Below, in pieces: positions 7,050 to 15,005 of a stretch of DNA of 49,915 bases. The DNA comes from Actinomyces oris (GTDB lineage Bacteria > Actinomycetota > Actinomycetes > Actinomycetales > Actinomycetaceae). Both the position numbers and the translations under genes were made by a program. Position 1 is the stretch's first letter. Every line of letters starts with the position of its first letter. A model generated the notes under the pieces. That model saw nothing but the letters and a program-made list of their open reading frames with translations. It searched no databases and was not told the origin of the DNA. The stretch is from positions 1 to 49,915 of the forward strand of contig NZ_MSGO01000048.1 of assembly GCF_001929375.1 (NCBI RefSeq). Reading direction: 5' to 3'.

Positions 7050-7793
7050 ATGCTCTCACTCGACCACCTGCCTCACACCTGGCGCACCAGGCGAGCCGGC
7101 ACGCTGGCCACGACCGCCGTCATCACACTGTCGCTGTTCTCCTGGCTGGCTCTGACCACGAGCTCCGGGACGGGTCTGGCGCCTCATGACCAGAGTGTCA
7201 CCACCTGGGCCGTGGATGAGCGCCACCCTGCCCTGACCATCATCATGCAGGTTTTCACCGCTCTGGGTTCCACTGTGGGGCTGACGATCCTGACCGCGAT
7301 CTGCGCCACTCTCCTCTTCATGCGGGGCCGCCGCATGCGCGCGCTGGTCCTGAGCCTCACGATGATCAGCTCCAGCCTGCTGACGGTAGCGCTCAAAGAG
7401 ATCTTCAGGCGCGCACGCCCCTCGACCGACACTCTTCTGGGCGCTCCCGCCTCGACCACCTCCTTCCCCTCGGGGCACTCCTTCAACACGGCTGTCTTCG
7501 CAGGCCTGCTGGCGGGGATGGTTCTGGTATCCACCGTGGCGGCCCTGTACCGGGCCTTGGCGATCATGGCGGCGGCGGGGGCGACCCTGCTGGTGGGAAC
7601 CTCCCGTGTCTACCTGGGCTACCACTGGATGACCGATGTCTTGGCCGGCTGGTCCCTGGGGCTGGCCTGGCTGTGCCTGGTGACGTTGGCGCTTCTGTGG
7701 CTGAAGGGACGACGACGCCAGGCCCTGCCCTCTGCGGCCGTACCATCAGACAGTTCCTCAGGAGTAGAGGGCATCGAGCCACCACCGGCCTGA
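7050..7793 (+). CDS. PAP2 family phosphatase (membrane)
   Basis: This 247-residue integral membrane protein contains the three lipid-phosphatase motifs: KEIFRRARP (KX6RP, 116-124), PSGHS (140-144) and SRVYLGYHWMTD (SRX5HX3D, 185-196, with catalytic His192). About six transmembrane helices are visible. Enzymes of this family dephosphorylate lipid phosphates such as undecaprenyl pyrophosphate or phosphatidic acid at the outer membrane face; which one cannot be told here. The 3' end overlaps the convergent imuB gene by 36 bp. The Ser-rich C-terminal tail after residue 225 looks disordered. Confidence 0.88.
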   Translation: MLSLDHLPHTWRTRRAGTLATTAVITLSLFSWLALTTSSGTGLAPHDQSVTTWAVDERHPALTIIMQVFTALGSTVGLTILTAICATLLFMRGRRMRALVLSLTMISSSLLTVALKEIFRRARPSTDTLLGAPASTTSFPSGHSFNTAVFAGLLAGMVLVSTVAALYRALAIMAAAGATLLVGTSRVYLGYHWMTDVLAGWSLGLAWLCLVTLALLWLKGRRRQALPSAAVPSDSSSGVEGIEPPPA

Positions 7794-9458
7794 TCGCACC
7801 AGCAGGCGGGGTGGTCCGACGTCGGTGACCACCTGGAGGTAGGCGCGACGCGAAGGCCCGCACGTGGTCCACCAGCCCTCGTCGACCGGCCAGGGCCCGG
7901 CCCACAGGAGCACGGACTCCATCTGGGAGGAAGTCCCCACAGCACCCTCATCAACGCCGCCTGAGCCGTCGCCGACGCTGAGGAAGCCGGGGACGCCGTC
8001 GAGCTGACCGTGGATGTCGACGCCGAGCTCTCGCCCCTGAAGATCGGTGAGGCGCGCGGGAACCGGCCGGGGCAGGACGACGGAGGGTGAGGGCTCGGGC
8101 AGAGCACCACTCCAGGACGCCGGTTCATCACCCGTGGACCCACCAGCGCCTTCGCTCTCACCCCAGGGGATCAGGTGCACCCGCGAGCGCGGGTCGCGCC
8201 CGGGAACGACCTTGGGAACCTGGATGCTTCCGGCCCCCAGGAGGGACTCCACGCGCTCGGCGGCGCGGTGGGCGCGTGCCTGAGCCTGGTGGCCCGGCGC
8301 TTGCCACAGTCCCGCCTGGGAGGTCGTGGCCGGGTTCAGCTCGAGGGCTGTCAGGCTCAGGTGGGTCAGGCCGGAGGAGGGTGGGCGTCCGGAGCGCCCG
8401 CAGAGCCATCCCTCGAGCTGCCAGCGCACGCGGTCGATGAGCTCGGTGGGGGTGGGGGTGGCCTCCAGCATCCAAGTTCGGGCCAGGTCGGTGCCGTCCT
8501 CGCAGCGGGCGGCAACGCAGAGGTGTCCGGCGGAGAGTCCTGCGGACAGGAGGCGGGTCGCCAGGTTCTCGGCGAGGTGCCGGGCGGCGAAGGCCGCGGT
8601 GTCGGCGCGTTCGATGGGAGGGTCGAGGTCGGAGGTGACGGTGATGTCCTGGGTCGGCCGGGGCATGGCAGGGGCCTCGTGGTGGGTGCCGGAGGCTAGG
8701 TGGTGGAGCCTGTCCCCCAGGGGGCCGAAGCGGGCGGTGACGTCTTTTCGGGGCAGGGCCGCCAGGTCCGCCAAGGTGCGCAGGCCGAGTCGGGTGAAGG
8801 TCTCCAGCAGGGGGCGGGCATCGCACTGTAGGCGGTTGAGGGGCAGGCAGGTCAGGAGTGCGTCCAGGGGCCAGGGGGCGAGGAACTCCGGGGTTCGTCC
8901 CGGTTCGACGATGATGCCTTGGCGGGCGGCCAGGACGGCTCCGGGCAGGGAGTCGGCGATGCCGACCTGGCACTCGACGTCGGCCTCCTGGGTGATGGTC
9001 TCCACGAGGGCTGAGGCGAGGGGTTCTTCTCCGCCGATCCAGGCGGCGGGTCCTTTGACGCCGGACAGGGCCAGTCCGGGGCGGGCCACCATGGGGTCCG
9101 CCAGGAGGGAGGTGAGGGCCTCCATGACGGTTTCGAAGGCTCGGGCCTGGCACTCCTCCTGGGGAGGCAGGACGGTGAGCTCGGGGCACAGGGACCGGGC
9201 GGTGCGCAGTCGCATGCCGGTGGTGATGCCGGCACGGCGGGCCGGGGCTGAGGCGGCGAGGACTCCGCGAGCGCCGACGACGGCGACGGGTTCGGTGGCC
9301 GGGTCCGGCAGGTGAGGGGCTCCTTGGTGCGCTCGGGGGTGTCGGCGCTGCTGGCGGGCCTCCATGGTGAGGGCGACGACAGGCCAGTCGGGGACCCAGA
9401 TGGCCACGAGCCTGGAGGCGGGCGGGCCGGGCGGCGGGGTCGGTGGTGGCGGGTTCAT
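7758..9458 (-). CDS. imuB: ImuB, catalytically inactive Y-family polymerase of the SOS mutasome
   Basis: This 566-residue protein is laid out like a Y-family DNA polymerase but begins with RLVAIWVPDWPVVALTMEAR, where active enzymes carry the catalytic Asp. The lost carboxylates are the hallmark of ImuB, which acts as a hub recruiting DnaE2 and ImuA' to the beta clamp during mutagenic translesion synthesis. A clamp-binding-like QAGLW sequence is seen at 381-385. The ATG overlaps the imuA' stop by 4 bp (ATGA). No dnaE2 is adjacent; the next gene downstream is the convergent PAP2 gene. LexA control is inferred from the box at 10373-10388. Confidence 0.88.
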   Translation of the reverse strand: MNPPPPTPPPGPPASRLVAIWVPDWPVVALTMEARQQRRHPRAHQGAPHLPDPATEPVAVVGARGVLAASAPARRAGITTGMRLRTARSLCPELTVLPPQEECQARAFETVMEALTSLLADPMVARPGLALSGVKGPAAWIGGEEPLASALVETITQEADVECQVGIADSLPGAVLAARQGIIVEPGRTPEFLAPWPLDALLTCLPLNRLQCDARPLLETFTRLGLRTLADLAALPRKDVTARFGPLGDRLHHLASGTHHEAPAMPRPTQDITVTSDLDPPIERADTAAFAARHLAENLATRLLSAGLSAGHLCVAARCEDGTDLARTWMLEATPTPTELIDRVRWQLEGWLCGRSGRPPSSGLTHLSLTALELNPATTSQAGLWQAPGHQAQARAHRAAERVESLLGAGSIQVPKVVPGRDPRSRVHLIPWGESEGAGGSTGDEPASWSGALPEPSPSVVLPRPVPARLTDLQGRELGVDIHGQLDGVPGFLSVGDGSGGVDEGAVGTSSQMESVLLWAGPWPVDEGWWTTCGPSRRAYLQVVTDVGPPRLLVRSGRWWLDALYS

Positions 9459-10360
9459 CCGGCTGCCTCCTGCGGGTTGGGGGCCGGGTCGACGGTGTCG
9501 ACGGTGTTGCGGGAGCCTGTGCGCAGCCCTTCGGCGGACAGTGAGAGCGTGAGCTCTTCGGTGGTGGTGAGCCGTGGGCGCTGCGGGTCGGTCAGGGTCC
9601 AGGTGAGGCGTCGCAGGTAGCCGGCCGGCATCTCAACGGCTCGCACCGGGGCGGGTGGGGCTCCTCGCCCGATGGGGATGACGACGCCGTCGGTGGAGGG
9701 CATGCCGAGGGCCTCCACCGGGGCCTGGGCGGGAGGCGCGTTCTTGGTTCCGGTGTCCGGGGCCAGGGGGTCGGCTTGGAGGATGCGGGCGCCTTCCCAG
9801 CGGGCGGGGGTCAGGATGAGGTGGCCGCGTTCGCGCGCCCGGGACAGCAGGCGTCTGCGGTGCTGGGGGCGCAGGCCCTCGGCGACAGTGGCACCGATGA
9901 GGAGGGTGTCGACGCCGTCGAGCAGCGTGGAGGTGACCGTCAGGGTCGAGGCGTCATCGAGGAGGGGCGTTGGAACGGTGAGGACCCGGTTGAGGTCGAG
10001 GCCGACCTCGGTGGCTGCGCACCAGCCCAGCTCGTCTCCCCCGATGACGCCGCACCAACCGGCGGTGCCCTGGCGCAGGGCGAGGGCGGCCAGAAGGAGG
10101 GTGGTGGATCCGTGGAGAGTGAGGACACCGGAGTCCTGCCAGGCCGAGAGCTCCGTGGGGGATGCGGGGGATGCAGCCGGAGGCGAGTCGGCTGACGCGC
10201 TCAGCAGGTCGCTGGTTGATGCCGCGGACAGGGCGCGCTGCACCGTCAGGGCCGCTGAGTCGCGCAGTCCGGTGCGTTCCTCGGCCAGTCTCAGGGCGAG
10301 GCGGGCCCGGTCGAGGCGGTTCTGGGCCTCCGATGGCGCGCGCGTGGTCGAGGCTCTCAT
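9455..10360 (-). CDS. imuA: ImuA'-like protein of the SOS mutasome
   Basis: This 301-residue protein occupies the ImuA' position, immediately before and overlapping imuB. It has a weak RecA-like layout, but the Walker A site is degenerate (LTLHGSTTLLLAALA, with no GKT). In mycobacteria ImuA' is an accessory factor that binds ImuB and is needed for DnaE2-dependent induced mutagenesis. The start is the ATG at 10360, preceded by the strong ribosome-binding site AAAGGGGG. A LexA-like box lies 12 bp upstream of it, and a TATCCT hexamer (minus strand, 10406-10401) lies beyond the box. Assignment rests mainly on context, so the symbol is by homology of role. Confidence 0.8.
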   Translation of the reverse strand: MRASTTRAPSEAQNRLDRARLALRLAEERTGLRDSAALTVQRALSAASTSDLLSASADSPPAASPASPTELSAWQDSGVLTLHGSTTLLLAALALRQGTAGWCGVIGGDELGWCAATEVGLDLNRVLTVPTPLLDDASTLTVTSTLLDGVDTLLIGATVAEGLRPQHRRRLLSRARERGHLILTPARWEGARILQADPLAPDTGTKNAPPAQAPVEALGMPSTDGVVIPIGRGAPPAPVRAVEMPAGYLRRLTWTLTDPQRPRLTTTEELTLSLSAEGLRTGSRNTVDTVDPAPNPQEAAG

Positions 10361-10372
10361 GACACCCCCTTT

Positions 10373-10388
10373 CTGTACGTATGTTCGA
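10373..10388 (-). promoter_or_regulatory. LexA-like SOS box of imuA'-imuB
   Basis: The minus strand reads TCGAACATACGTACAG, identical over exactly 16 bp to the box at 1027-1042 but in the opposite orientation relative to its gene. This is the length of an actinobacterial LexA operator. It lies between a possible -10 (TATCCT, 10406-10401) and the imuA' ribosome-binding site, where bound LexA would block early transcription. imuA'-imuB are known LexA targets in mycobacteria. Confidence 0.7.
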
Positions 10389-10593
10389 CGGATGTGGTTC
10401 AGGATAACGCTCCGCTACGACATCATTCGAGGGCGCCGGCAGCACGGAGGTCTCAGGGCCCTGCACGACGAGCCCACGGAGCTCCCCCACAGGAGATCCA
10501 CAGGGGCGGGTCTGCGCAGGGGCGTCTACAGTTGGGGCTGTGCCCTCATGGAAGGCCACCTTCCCTATCCATCACCTGCCTGGAGGTACACCT

Positions 10594-11169
10594 ATGACAG
10601 CCGACCTCACTCGCCCCCGCCCGCCGGCCCCTACCGGCCTCCTGCCCTCGGTCCCCTCCTTCACGCTGACCTCCGCGGACCTGACTGAGCAGGGGCGGAT
10701 CCCGGACATCTTCACCGGCATCCACGACAACGTCTCCCCCGCCTTGAGCTGGTCGGGCTTCCCCGAGCAGACGCAGTCCTTCGTCGTGTCCTGCTTCGAC
10801 CCGGATGCTCCGACCATGTCGGGCTGGTGGCACTGGACCATCGTGGACCTGGACGCCTCGGTCACCTCGCTGGAGCGGGGTGCGGGGGCCAGTGACCTTC
10901 AGCTCGACGGCGCCGCCTTCCACCTGGCCGGGGACTCGGGCGACCACGCCTGGTTCGGCCCCTACCCGCCGGCGGGCGACGGCGATCACCGCTATGTCTT
11001 CACCGTCTCCGCCCTGGACGTGGACACTCTGGGGCTGGATGACGAGGCCAGTCCCGCCATGGCGGCCTTCACCCTGGTGCCGCACTGCATCGCCCGGGCC
11101 ACGCTCACCACCACCTACTCCGTGCCCGGGGAGCCCGGGGCCGCCGCCTTCCTCAGGGACGGCCAGTGA
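10594..11169 (+). CDS. YbhB/YbcL family (PEBP, Raf kinase inhibitor-like) protein
   Basis: This 191-residue protein has the PEBP signatures: NVSPALSWSG, FDPDAPTMSGWWHWTIVDL (the DPDAP ligand site) and WFGPYPPAGDGDHRYVFTV (GxxPPxGxxHRY type). The bacterial function of the fold is not well defined; it binds small anionic or phospholipid ligands. I placed the start at ATG 10594, with GGAGG 7 nt upstream; a longer frame from 10540 lacks such a site. It forms an operon with the SDR gene, the two overlapping by 4 bp (GTGA). Confidence 0.85.
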   Translation: MTADLTRPRPPAPTGLLPSVPSFTLTSADLTEQGRIPDIFTGIHDNVSPALSWSGFPEQTQSFVVSCFDPDAPTMSGWWHWTIVDLDASVTSLERGAGASDLQLDGAAFHLAGDSGDHAWFGPYPPAGDGDHRYVFTVSALDVDTLGLDDEASPAMAAFTLVPHCIARATLTTTYSVPGEPGAAAFLRDGQ

Positions 11170-12029
11170 GCCCACAGATCGCCCAGGTCGACGCCTCGTC
11201 CTCCAAGGCGGGCCGGCGTCGCCGTCAGGGGGAGTCCGTCCCCTTCACCCCCGCTCACGGTTTTACGCGCGCCGGCTCCGGCCGCCACCAGCGCCGCCCC
11301 ATCGCCCTGATCACCGGGGCGACCTCCGGGATCGGACTGGCCGTGGCCAGGGACCTGGCCCGGGACCACGACCTCATCCTGCTGGCCCGCTCCGTCAACG
11401 ACCTGGAGGAGCTGGCGCTCGCGCTGGAGGAGGAGTCCCAGACGGCGGTTCTCATCTGCCCGGTCGACCTGACCGATGACACGGCCCTGGCCAGGCTGGT
11501 CAGCCGGATCGATATCGAGAGCCTCGACGTGCTGGTGCACAGCGCCGGCATGGAGGCGCCCGGTACCGTTGACAAGATCACGCCCACGCGCTGGCGAGCG
11601 GTCCTCAACCTCAACCTGGTGGCGACGGCGTATCTGACGAGCCTGCTGCTGCCGGCACTGCGGGAGGCGAGCGGGCTGACGGTGTTCATCAACTCCGGCG
11701 CCGGAGTGACCCCTCGTTCGGGCAATGCCCTCTACTCCGCCTCCAAGGCGGGGCTGAAGTCCCTGGCTGACACGCTGCGCCAGGAGGAGGCGGGCAAGGT
11801 GCGGGTCACCTCGATCTACCCGGGACGGGTGGACACCCCTATGCAGGAGCGGTTGCACGCCTTCAACGCGGCGCGCCTGCGCACCGAGGGGATCATGGCC
11901 ACCCCCGCCTACCGGGCTGCGGACCATATGGCGCCGCAGTCGGTGGCCGCGGCCGTGCGCCTGGCCGTGAACACCTCGATGGACGCGGTCGTGGAGGACC
12001 TGGCGATCCGCCCCGCCGGCATGCTCTGA
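11166..12029 (+). CDS. Short-chain dehydrogenase/reductase (SDR)
   Basis: This 287-residue oxidoreductase has a Rossmann fold beginning at about residue 45, the cofactor motif TGATSGIG (50-57), the structural HSAG motif, the catalytic Ser near 177 and YSASK (Tyr190, Lys194). It is a classical SDR, NAD(P)-dependent, with unknown substrate. The GTG start overlaps the TGA of the PEBP-like gene. This gives an unusual polar, basic N-terminal extension of about 44 residues before the fold; a later start cannot be excluded but the overlap favours this one. Confidence 0.85.
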   Translation: MSPQIAQVDASSSKAGRRRRQGESVPFTPAHGFTRAGSGRHQRRPIALITGATSGIGLAVARDLARDHDLILLARSVNDLEELALALEEESQTAVLICPVDLTDDTALARLVSRIDIESLDVLVHSAGMEAPGTVDKITPTRWRAVLNLNLVATAYLTSLLLPALREASGLTVFINSGAGVTPRSGNALYSASKAGLKSLADTLRQEEAGKVRVTSIYPGRVDTPMQERLHAFNAARLRTEGIMATPAYRAADHMAPQSVAAAVRLAVNTSMDAVVEDLAIRPAGML

Positions 12030-12051
12030 GAAGGCGACTGATACAGAGGGA

Positions 12052-12510
12052 TCAGACCCCTCCGGCAAAGTCCAGGGACCGCCAGGCCTCGTACAGGCCG
12101 ATGGCGGCGGAGTTGGCCAGGTTGAGGGAGCGGTTGCCCTCCACCATGGGGATGCGCAGGTGGGCGCTCACCCTCGGGTGGTCGAGAATCTCCTGGGGCA
12201 GGCCGGTGGGCTCGGGACCGAACAGGAGGGCGTCGTCACCGCGCCAGTCGACCTGGGTGTAGAGGCGCTCGGTGTGGGAGGTGAAGGCGAAGATGCGTCC
12301 AGGGACCTGCTCGAGGCACTCCTGCCAGGTGGCGTGAACGCGCGTGTTGGCCAGCTCGTGGTAGTCCAGGCCGGCACGACGCAGCTTGGCGTCGTCCATG
12401 TCGAACAGGGGGTCCACGAGGTGGAGCATGGAGCCGGTGTTGGCGCTCAGGCGGATCGCCGCCCCGGTGTTGCCCGGGATGCGCGGGGAGAAGAAGATGA
12501 CGTGCAGCAC
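12052..12510 (-). CDS. trmL: tRNA (cytidine(34)-2'-O)-methyltransferase
   Basis: This SPOUT-class enzyme methylates the wobble nucleotide of certain leucine tRNAs using S-adenosylmethionine. The reading with the GTG start at 12510 gives 152 residues, close to the 157 of E. coli TrmL, and begins HVIFFSPRIPGNTGAAIRL. Motifs include LLFGPEPTGLPQEI and IPMVEGNRSLNLANSAAIGLY, which form the trefoil knot. A longer in-frame ATG at 12612 adds 34 residues without family resemblance. The gene is convergent with the SDR gene, 22 bp apart. Confidence 0.88.
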   Translation of the reverse strand: MLHVIFFSPRIPGNTGAAIRLSANTGSMLHLVDPLFDMDDAKLRRAGLDYHELANTRVHATWQECLEQVPGRIFAFTSHTERLYTQVDWRGDDALLFGPEPTGLPQEILDHPRVSAHLRIPMVEGNRSLNLANSAAIGLYEAWRSLDFAGGV

Positions 12511-12577
12511 GGGGACAATGAGACCACATGCTGGGGCATCCCGACGATGTCTGCGCTCCGCCTGCCATGCTCGAGGC

Positions 12578-12688
12578 ATGAGCTCGGCTCCACCGCGCAC
12601 CCCGTCCCCCACCCCGGAGCAGTGGCCCGGGGTCAGGACCCGTCTGGTCGAGCGTATCGAGAGGCGCTCGACGTCGTCGAAAGGATGA
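12578..12688 (+). CDS. Possible 36-residue leader ORF before the YbaK-like gene
   Basis: A short frame (ATG 12578 to TGA 12688) encodes a Pro/Arg-rich peptide beginning MSSAPPRTPSPTPEQW and ends 6 bp before the next start. It lacks a strong ribosome-binding site and matches nothing I recognise. It may be a small upstream ORF, or untranslated leader that happens to be open. The 12511-12694 gap holds no other gene. Confidence 0.2.
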   Translation: MSSAPPRTPSPTPEQWPGVRTRLVERIERRSTSSKG

Positions 12689-12694
12689 GAAGGA

Positions 12695-13288
12695 ATGACT
12701 GACCTGGGTGACCCGGCTGAGGTCTTCGCCGCGGAGATCGGCTGGCAGCCAGCACTGGAGCGTACCGACCTGCTCGCCGAGCCCGTGGCCGCCGCGCTGC
12801 GGGCGCTGGAGGCGGCCTCGCCCGAGGGAGCGGACCTGGCCCGGCAGGCTCAGGTGGTTCCCATTGACCCGTCCCACTCCGACACCGACGCCCTCAACGC
12901 GCACTACGCCCTGGACCCCGAGGCGACCGGGAACTGTGTGCTCGTGGCCGGCAAGCGCACCGGCCAGGAGCGCATCGCCGCCTGCGTCGTGCGTGCCACC
13001 GACTTCGCCGACGTCAACCACGTCGTCAAGAAGCGCATGGATGTGCGCAAGGCCTCGTTCCTGCCGGTGGAGCGGGCCGTGGAGATGAGTGGCATGGAGT
13101 ACGGCGGGATCACGCCGGTCGGCCTGCCCGAGACCTGGAGGCTCTTCATCGACGGCGCTGTGGCGGACCGGGCCACGGTGCTCATCGGCTCGGGCGTGCG
13201 CCGCTCCAAGCTCCTGGTGCCCGGGGCGCTGCTCGTGGCACTGCCGGGGGCCGAGCGCGTCGAGAACCTGGGCGTGCGCCCCGCCTGA
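12695..13288 (+). CDS. YbaK/aminoacyl-tRNA deacylase family protein
   Basis: This 197-residue protein of the YbaK/ProX editing fold has the conserved stretches NHVVKKRMDVRKASFLP (about 109-125, containing the lysines typical of the family) and MEYGGITPVGLP (about 133-144). Family members hydrolyse misacylated tRNAs such as Ala-tRNA(Pro) or Cys-tRNA(Pro) in trans; the specificity here is not visible. An N-terminal extension of about 45 residues precedes the usual start of the fold. The stop codon lies inside the left arm of a terminator-like hairpin shared with the convergent oxidoreductase gene. Confidence 0.82.
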   Translation: MTDLGDPAEVFAAEIGWQPALERTDLLAEPVAAALRALEAASPEGADLARQAQVVPIDPSHSDTDALNAHYALDPEATGNCVLVAGKRTGQERIAACVVRATDFADVNHVVKKRMDVRKASFLPVERAVEMSGMEYGGITPVGLPETWRLFIDGAVADRATVLIGSGVRRSKLLVPGALLVALPGAERVENLGVRPA

Positions 13289-13316
13289 GCGGGTCGGTCG
13301 GACCGTTCAGGCGGGG
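13279..13316. terminator. Bidirectional terminator-like hairpin
   Basis: The arms CCCCGCCTGA (13279-13288) and TCAGGCGGGG (13307-13316) are perfectly complementary, with an 18-nt loop that itself contains CGGTC/GACCG. It lies between two convergent genes and includes the YbaK-like stop codon. There is no T-tract, as is common for actinobacterial terminators. Confidence 0.6.
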
Positions 13317-13331
13317 CCAGCCTTCAGGCTC

Positions 13332-14783
13332 TCAGCCCAGTGAGTCCAGGACGATGTTGAGTCCCTCGCTCATGGTGGGGTGGGTGATGACGGCGTCGCG
13401 CACCTGCTGCCAGGTCAGGTCACCCAGCATCGCCATCTGGATGCTGGTGACGACCTCGCTGGCCTCGGCGCCGATGATGGCTGCACCCAGGATGAGGTCG
13501 GTGCGTGCGTCGACGATGACCTTGAAGAAGCCCTCGGTGCGGCCCAGGGTCTTGGCGCGAGGGACGGCCGCCGTCGGGGTCTTGGCGACGCGCACCTCGT
13601 AGCCGGCCTCGCGGGCCTCGGCCTCGCTCATGCCCACGTGCCCGAGCTCGGGTGTGGTGAAGACGGCCCACGGGATGAGGCGCCCGGTGGTGGAGGCATC
13701 CTTGCCGGCGAAGAGGTCGCGCAGGACGCGGAAGTCGTTCCAGGAGGCGTGGGTGAACTGGGGCGTGCCGGCCACGTCACCGGCGGCGTAGACGTTCTCG
13801 GCGGTGGTGCGCAGGTGGTCGTCGACGCGCACGAAGCCGCGCTCGGTCAGCTCCACCCCCGCGGCCTCCAGGCCGAGGCCGGCGGTGACGGGGGTGCGCC
13901 CCAGGGCCACGAGCAGGTGGGATCCGCTCACCTCGCGCCCGTCGGCGGTGGTGACGACGACGCCGTTCCCGTCGGCCGTAGTGGCGACCTTCGAGGCGCG
14001 TGCACCGGCCAGGACCGTGGCCCCCAGGGCCTCCAGGCCGGCGGTCACCTCAGCGGCGACATCCTCGTCCTCGCGGTCCAGGACGTGCTCCCCGGCGTGG
14101 ACGATGGTGACCGGGACACCGAGGAGCCCCATGAGGGAGGCCATCTCGACGCCGATGACGCCGCCACCCAGGACGATGAGACCGCTGGGCAGCTCGGGCA
14201 GGGTGAGCAGGTCCTCGCTGGTCCAGTAGCGTACGTCGGCCAGGCCCTCGATCGGGGGGACCGACGGCGTGGTGCCGGTGTTGATGAGGACCTTGGCGCC
14301 GCGCACGCGCCGCAGGCCGCCGTCGTTCAGGGTGATCTCAACGGTGCGCTCCCCCACGAAGCGGGCGGTGCCCTTGACGAAGTCCATGCCGGAGGCCGGG
14401 AACATCTTCTCGTGCGCCGCTACCATGCCACCCACGACGGCCTCCTTGCGGGCACGGAAGGCGGCCAGCTCAATGCGGGCCTGGGCCAGGGCCTCGGCGC
14501 CACCGTCCTGCTCAGGCAGGGTGACGCCATAAGCACCCGAGCCCTGGACCTCATGGAGAACGCGGGCGGCGGAGATGAGGGTCTTGGTGGGGATGCAGGC
14601 GACGTTGATGCAGGTGCCGCCCACCTTGTCCCGCTCCACCATGACGACCTTGTCACCGGCCTTGGCGCGCAGCATCGCCAAGGACTTGCCCGCCTTGCCG
14701 CCTCCGACGACGAGAAGGTCGACCTCCTCGACCGGGACGTCTGCCTGATTGGTTGCGTCGCTGTTGACGGTGGGCTGGGACAT
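13332..14783 (-). CDS. FAD-dependent pyridine nucleotide-disulfide oxidoreductase, RclA/mercuric reductase-like
   Basis: This 483-residue flavoprotein has the FAD-binding VVGGGKAGKSLA (25-36), the redox-active disulfide GGTCINVACIPTKT (Cys58 and Cys63), the NAD(P)-binding GGGVIGVEMASLMG, the second FAD motif NVYAAGDVAG, and the C-terminal dimerisation motif HPTMSEGLN. CxxxxC followed by PTKT is closest to RclA-type reductases, which reduce Cu(II) and protect from hypochlorous acid; lipoamide or mycothione reductase are less likely because their motif is GTCLNxGCIPSK. A GGAAT-N18-GTTG promoter typical of thiol-stress sigma factors precedes it, which fits an oxidative-stress role. Confidence 0.85.
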   Translation of the reverse strand: MSQPTVNSDATNQADVPVEEVDLLVVGGGKAGKSLAMLRAKAGDKVVMVERDKVGGTCINVACIPTKTLISAARVLHEVQGSGAYGVTLPEQDGGAEALAQARIELAAFRARKEAVVGGMVAAHEKMFPASGMDFVKGTARFVGERTVEITLNDGGLRRVRGAKVLINTGTTPSVPPIEGLADVRYWTSEDLLTLPELPSGLIVLGGGVIGVEMASLMGLLGVPVTIVHAGEHVLDREDEDVAAEVTAGLEALGATVLAGARASKVATTADGNGVVVTTADGREVSGSHLLVALGRTPVTAGLGLEAAGVELTERGFVRVDDHLRTTAENVYAAGDVAGTPQFTHASWNDFRVLRDLFAGKDASTTGRLIPWAVFTTPELGHVGMSEAEAREAGYEVRVAKTPTAAVPRAKTLGRTEGFFKVIVDARTDLILGAAIIGAEASEVVTSIQMAMLGDLTWQQVRDAVITHPTMSEGLNIVLDSLG

Positions 14784-14835
14784 GGGTGTGTATCTCCTTC
14801 GGCGGTCGCCGCTCGGCGTGATCTGAACGCCAGGG

Positions 14836-14862
14836 CAACGGGAAGCGGAGGGCCCCTATTCC
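14836..14862 (-). promoter_or_regulatory. Sigma-R/SigH-type promoter of the disulfide reductase
   Basis: On the minus strand GGAAT (14862-14858) is followed by 18 nt and then GTTG (14839-14836), 52 bp upstream of the start codon. GGAAT-N16-18-GTT is the recognition sequence of actinobacterial thiol-oxidative stress sigma factors (sigma-R in Streptomyces, SigH in mycobacteria). The same spacing is found before sigA. Confidence 0.5.
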
Positions 14863-14970
14863 AGAGCGGCATCCAGAGGGTCGACGCGCGTGGCAAAACT
14901 CACGTCAATGGGTGCGCCCATAGCAAAGCCCTCGTGGACGGCGGTCGATCAACGCACTGGAATCGACCAT

Positions 14971-14999
14971 TAGACTTCCGAATACGATCCGAATACCAT
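14971..14999 (+). promoter_or_regulatory. Leaderless promoter and direct-repeat operator of the toxin-antitoxin pair
   Basis: TAGACT (14971-14976, 4 of 6 to the -35 consensus), a 17-nt spacer and TACCAT (14994-14999) are followed by 6 nt and the antitoxin ATG at 15006. An 11-bp tandem repeat, CCGAATACGAT then CCGAATACCAT (14978-14999, 10 of 11 identical), fills the spacer and -10. This arrangement is typical of autorepression by an antitoxin or antitoxin-toxin complex. Confidence 0.55.
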
Positions 15000-15005
15000 G
15001 TTCGT

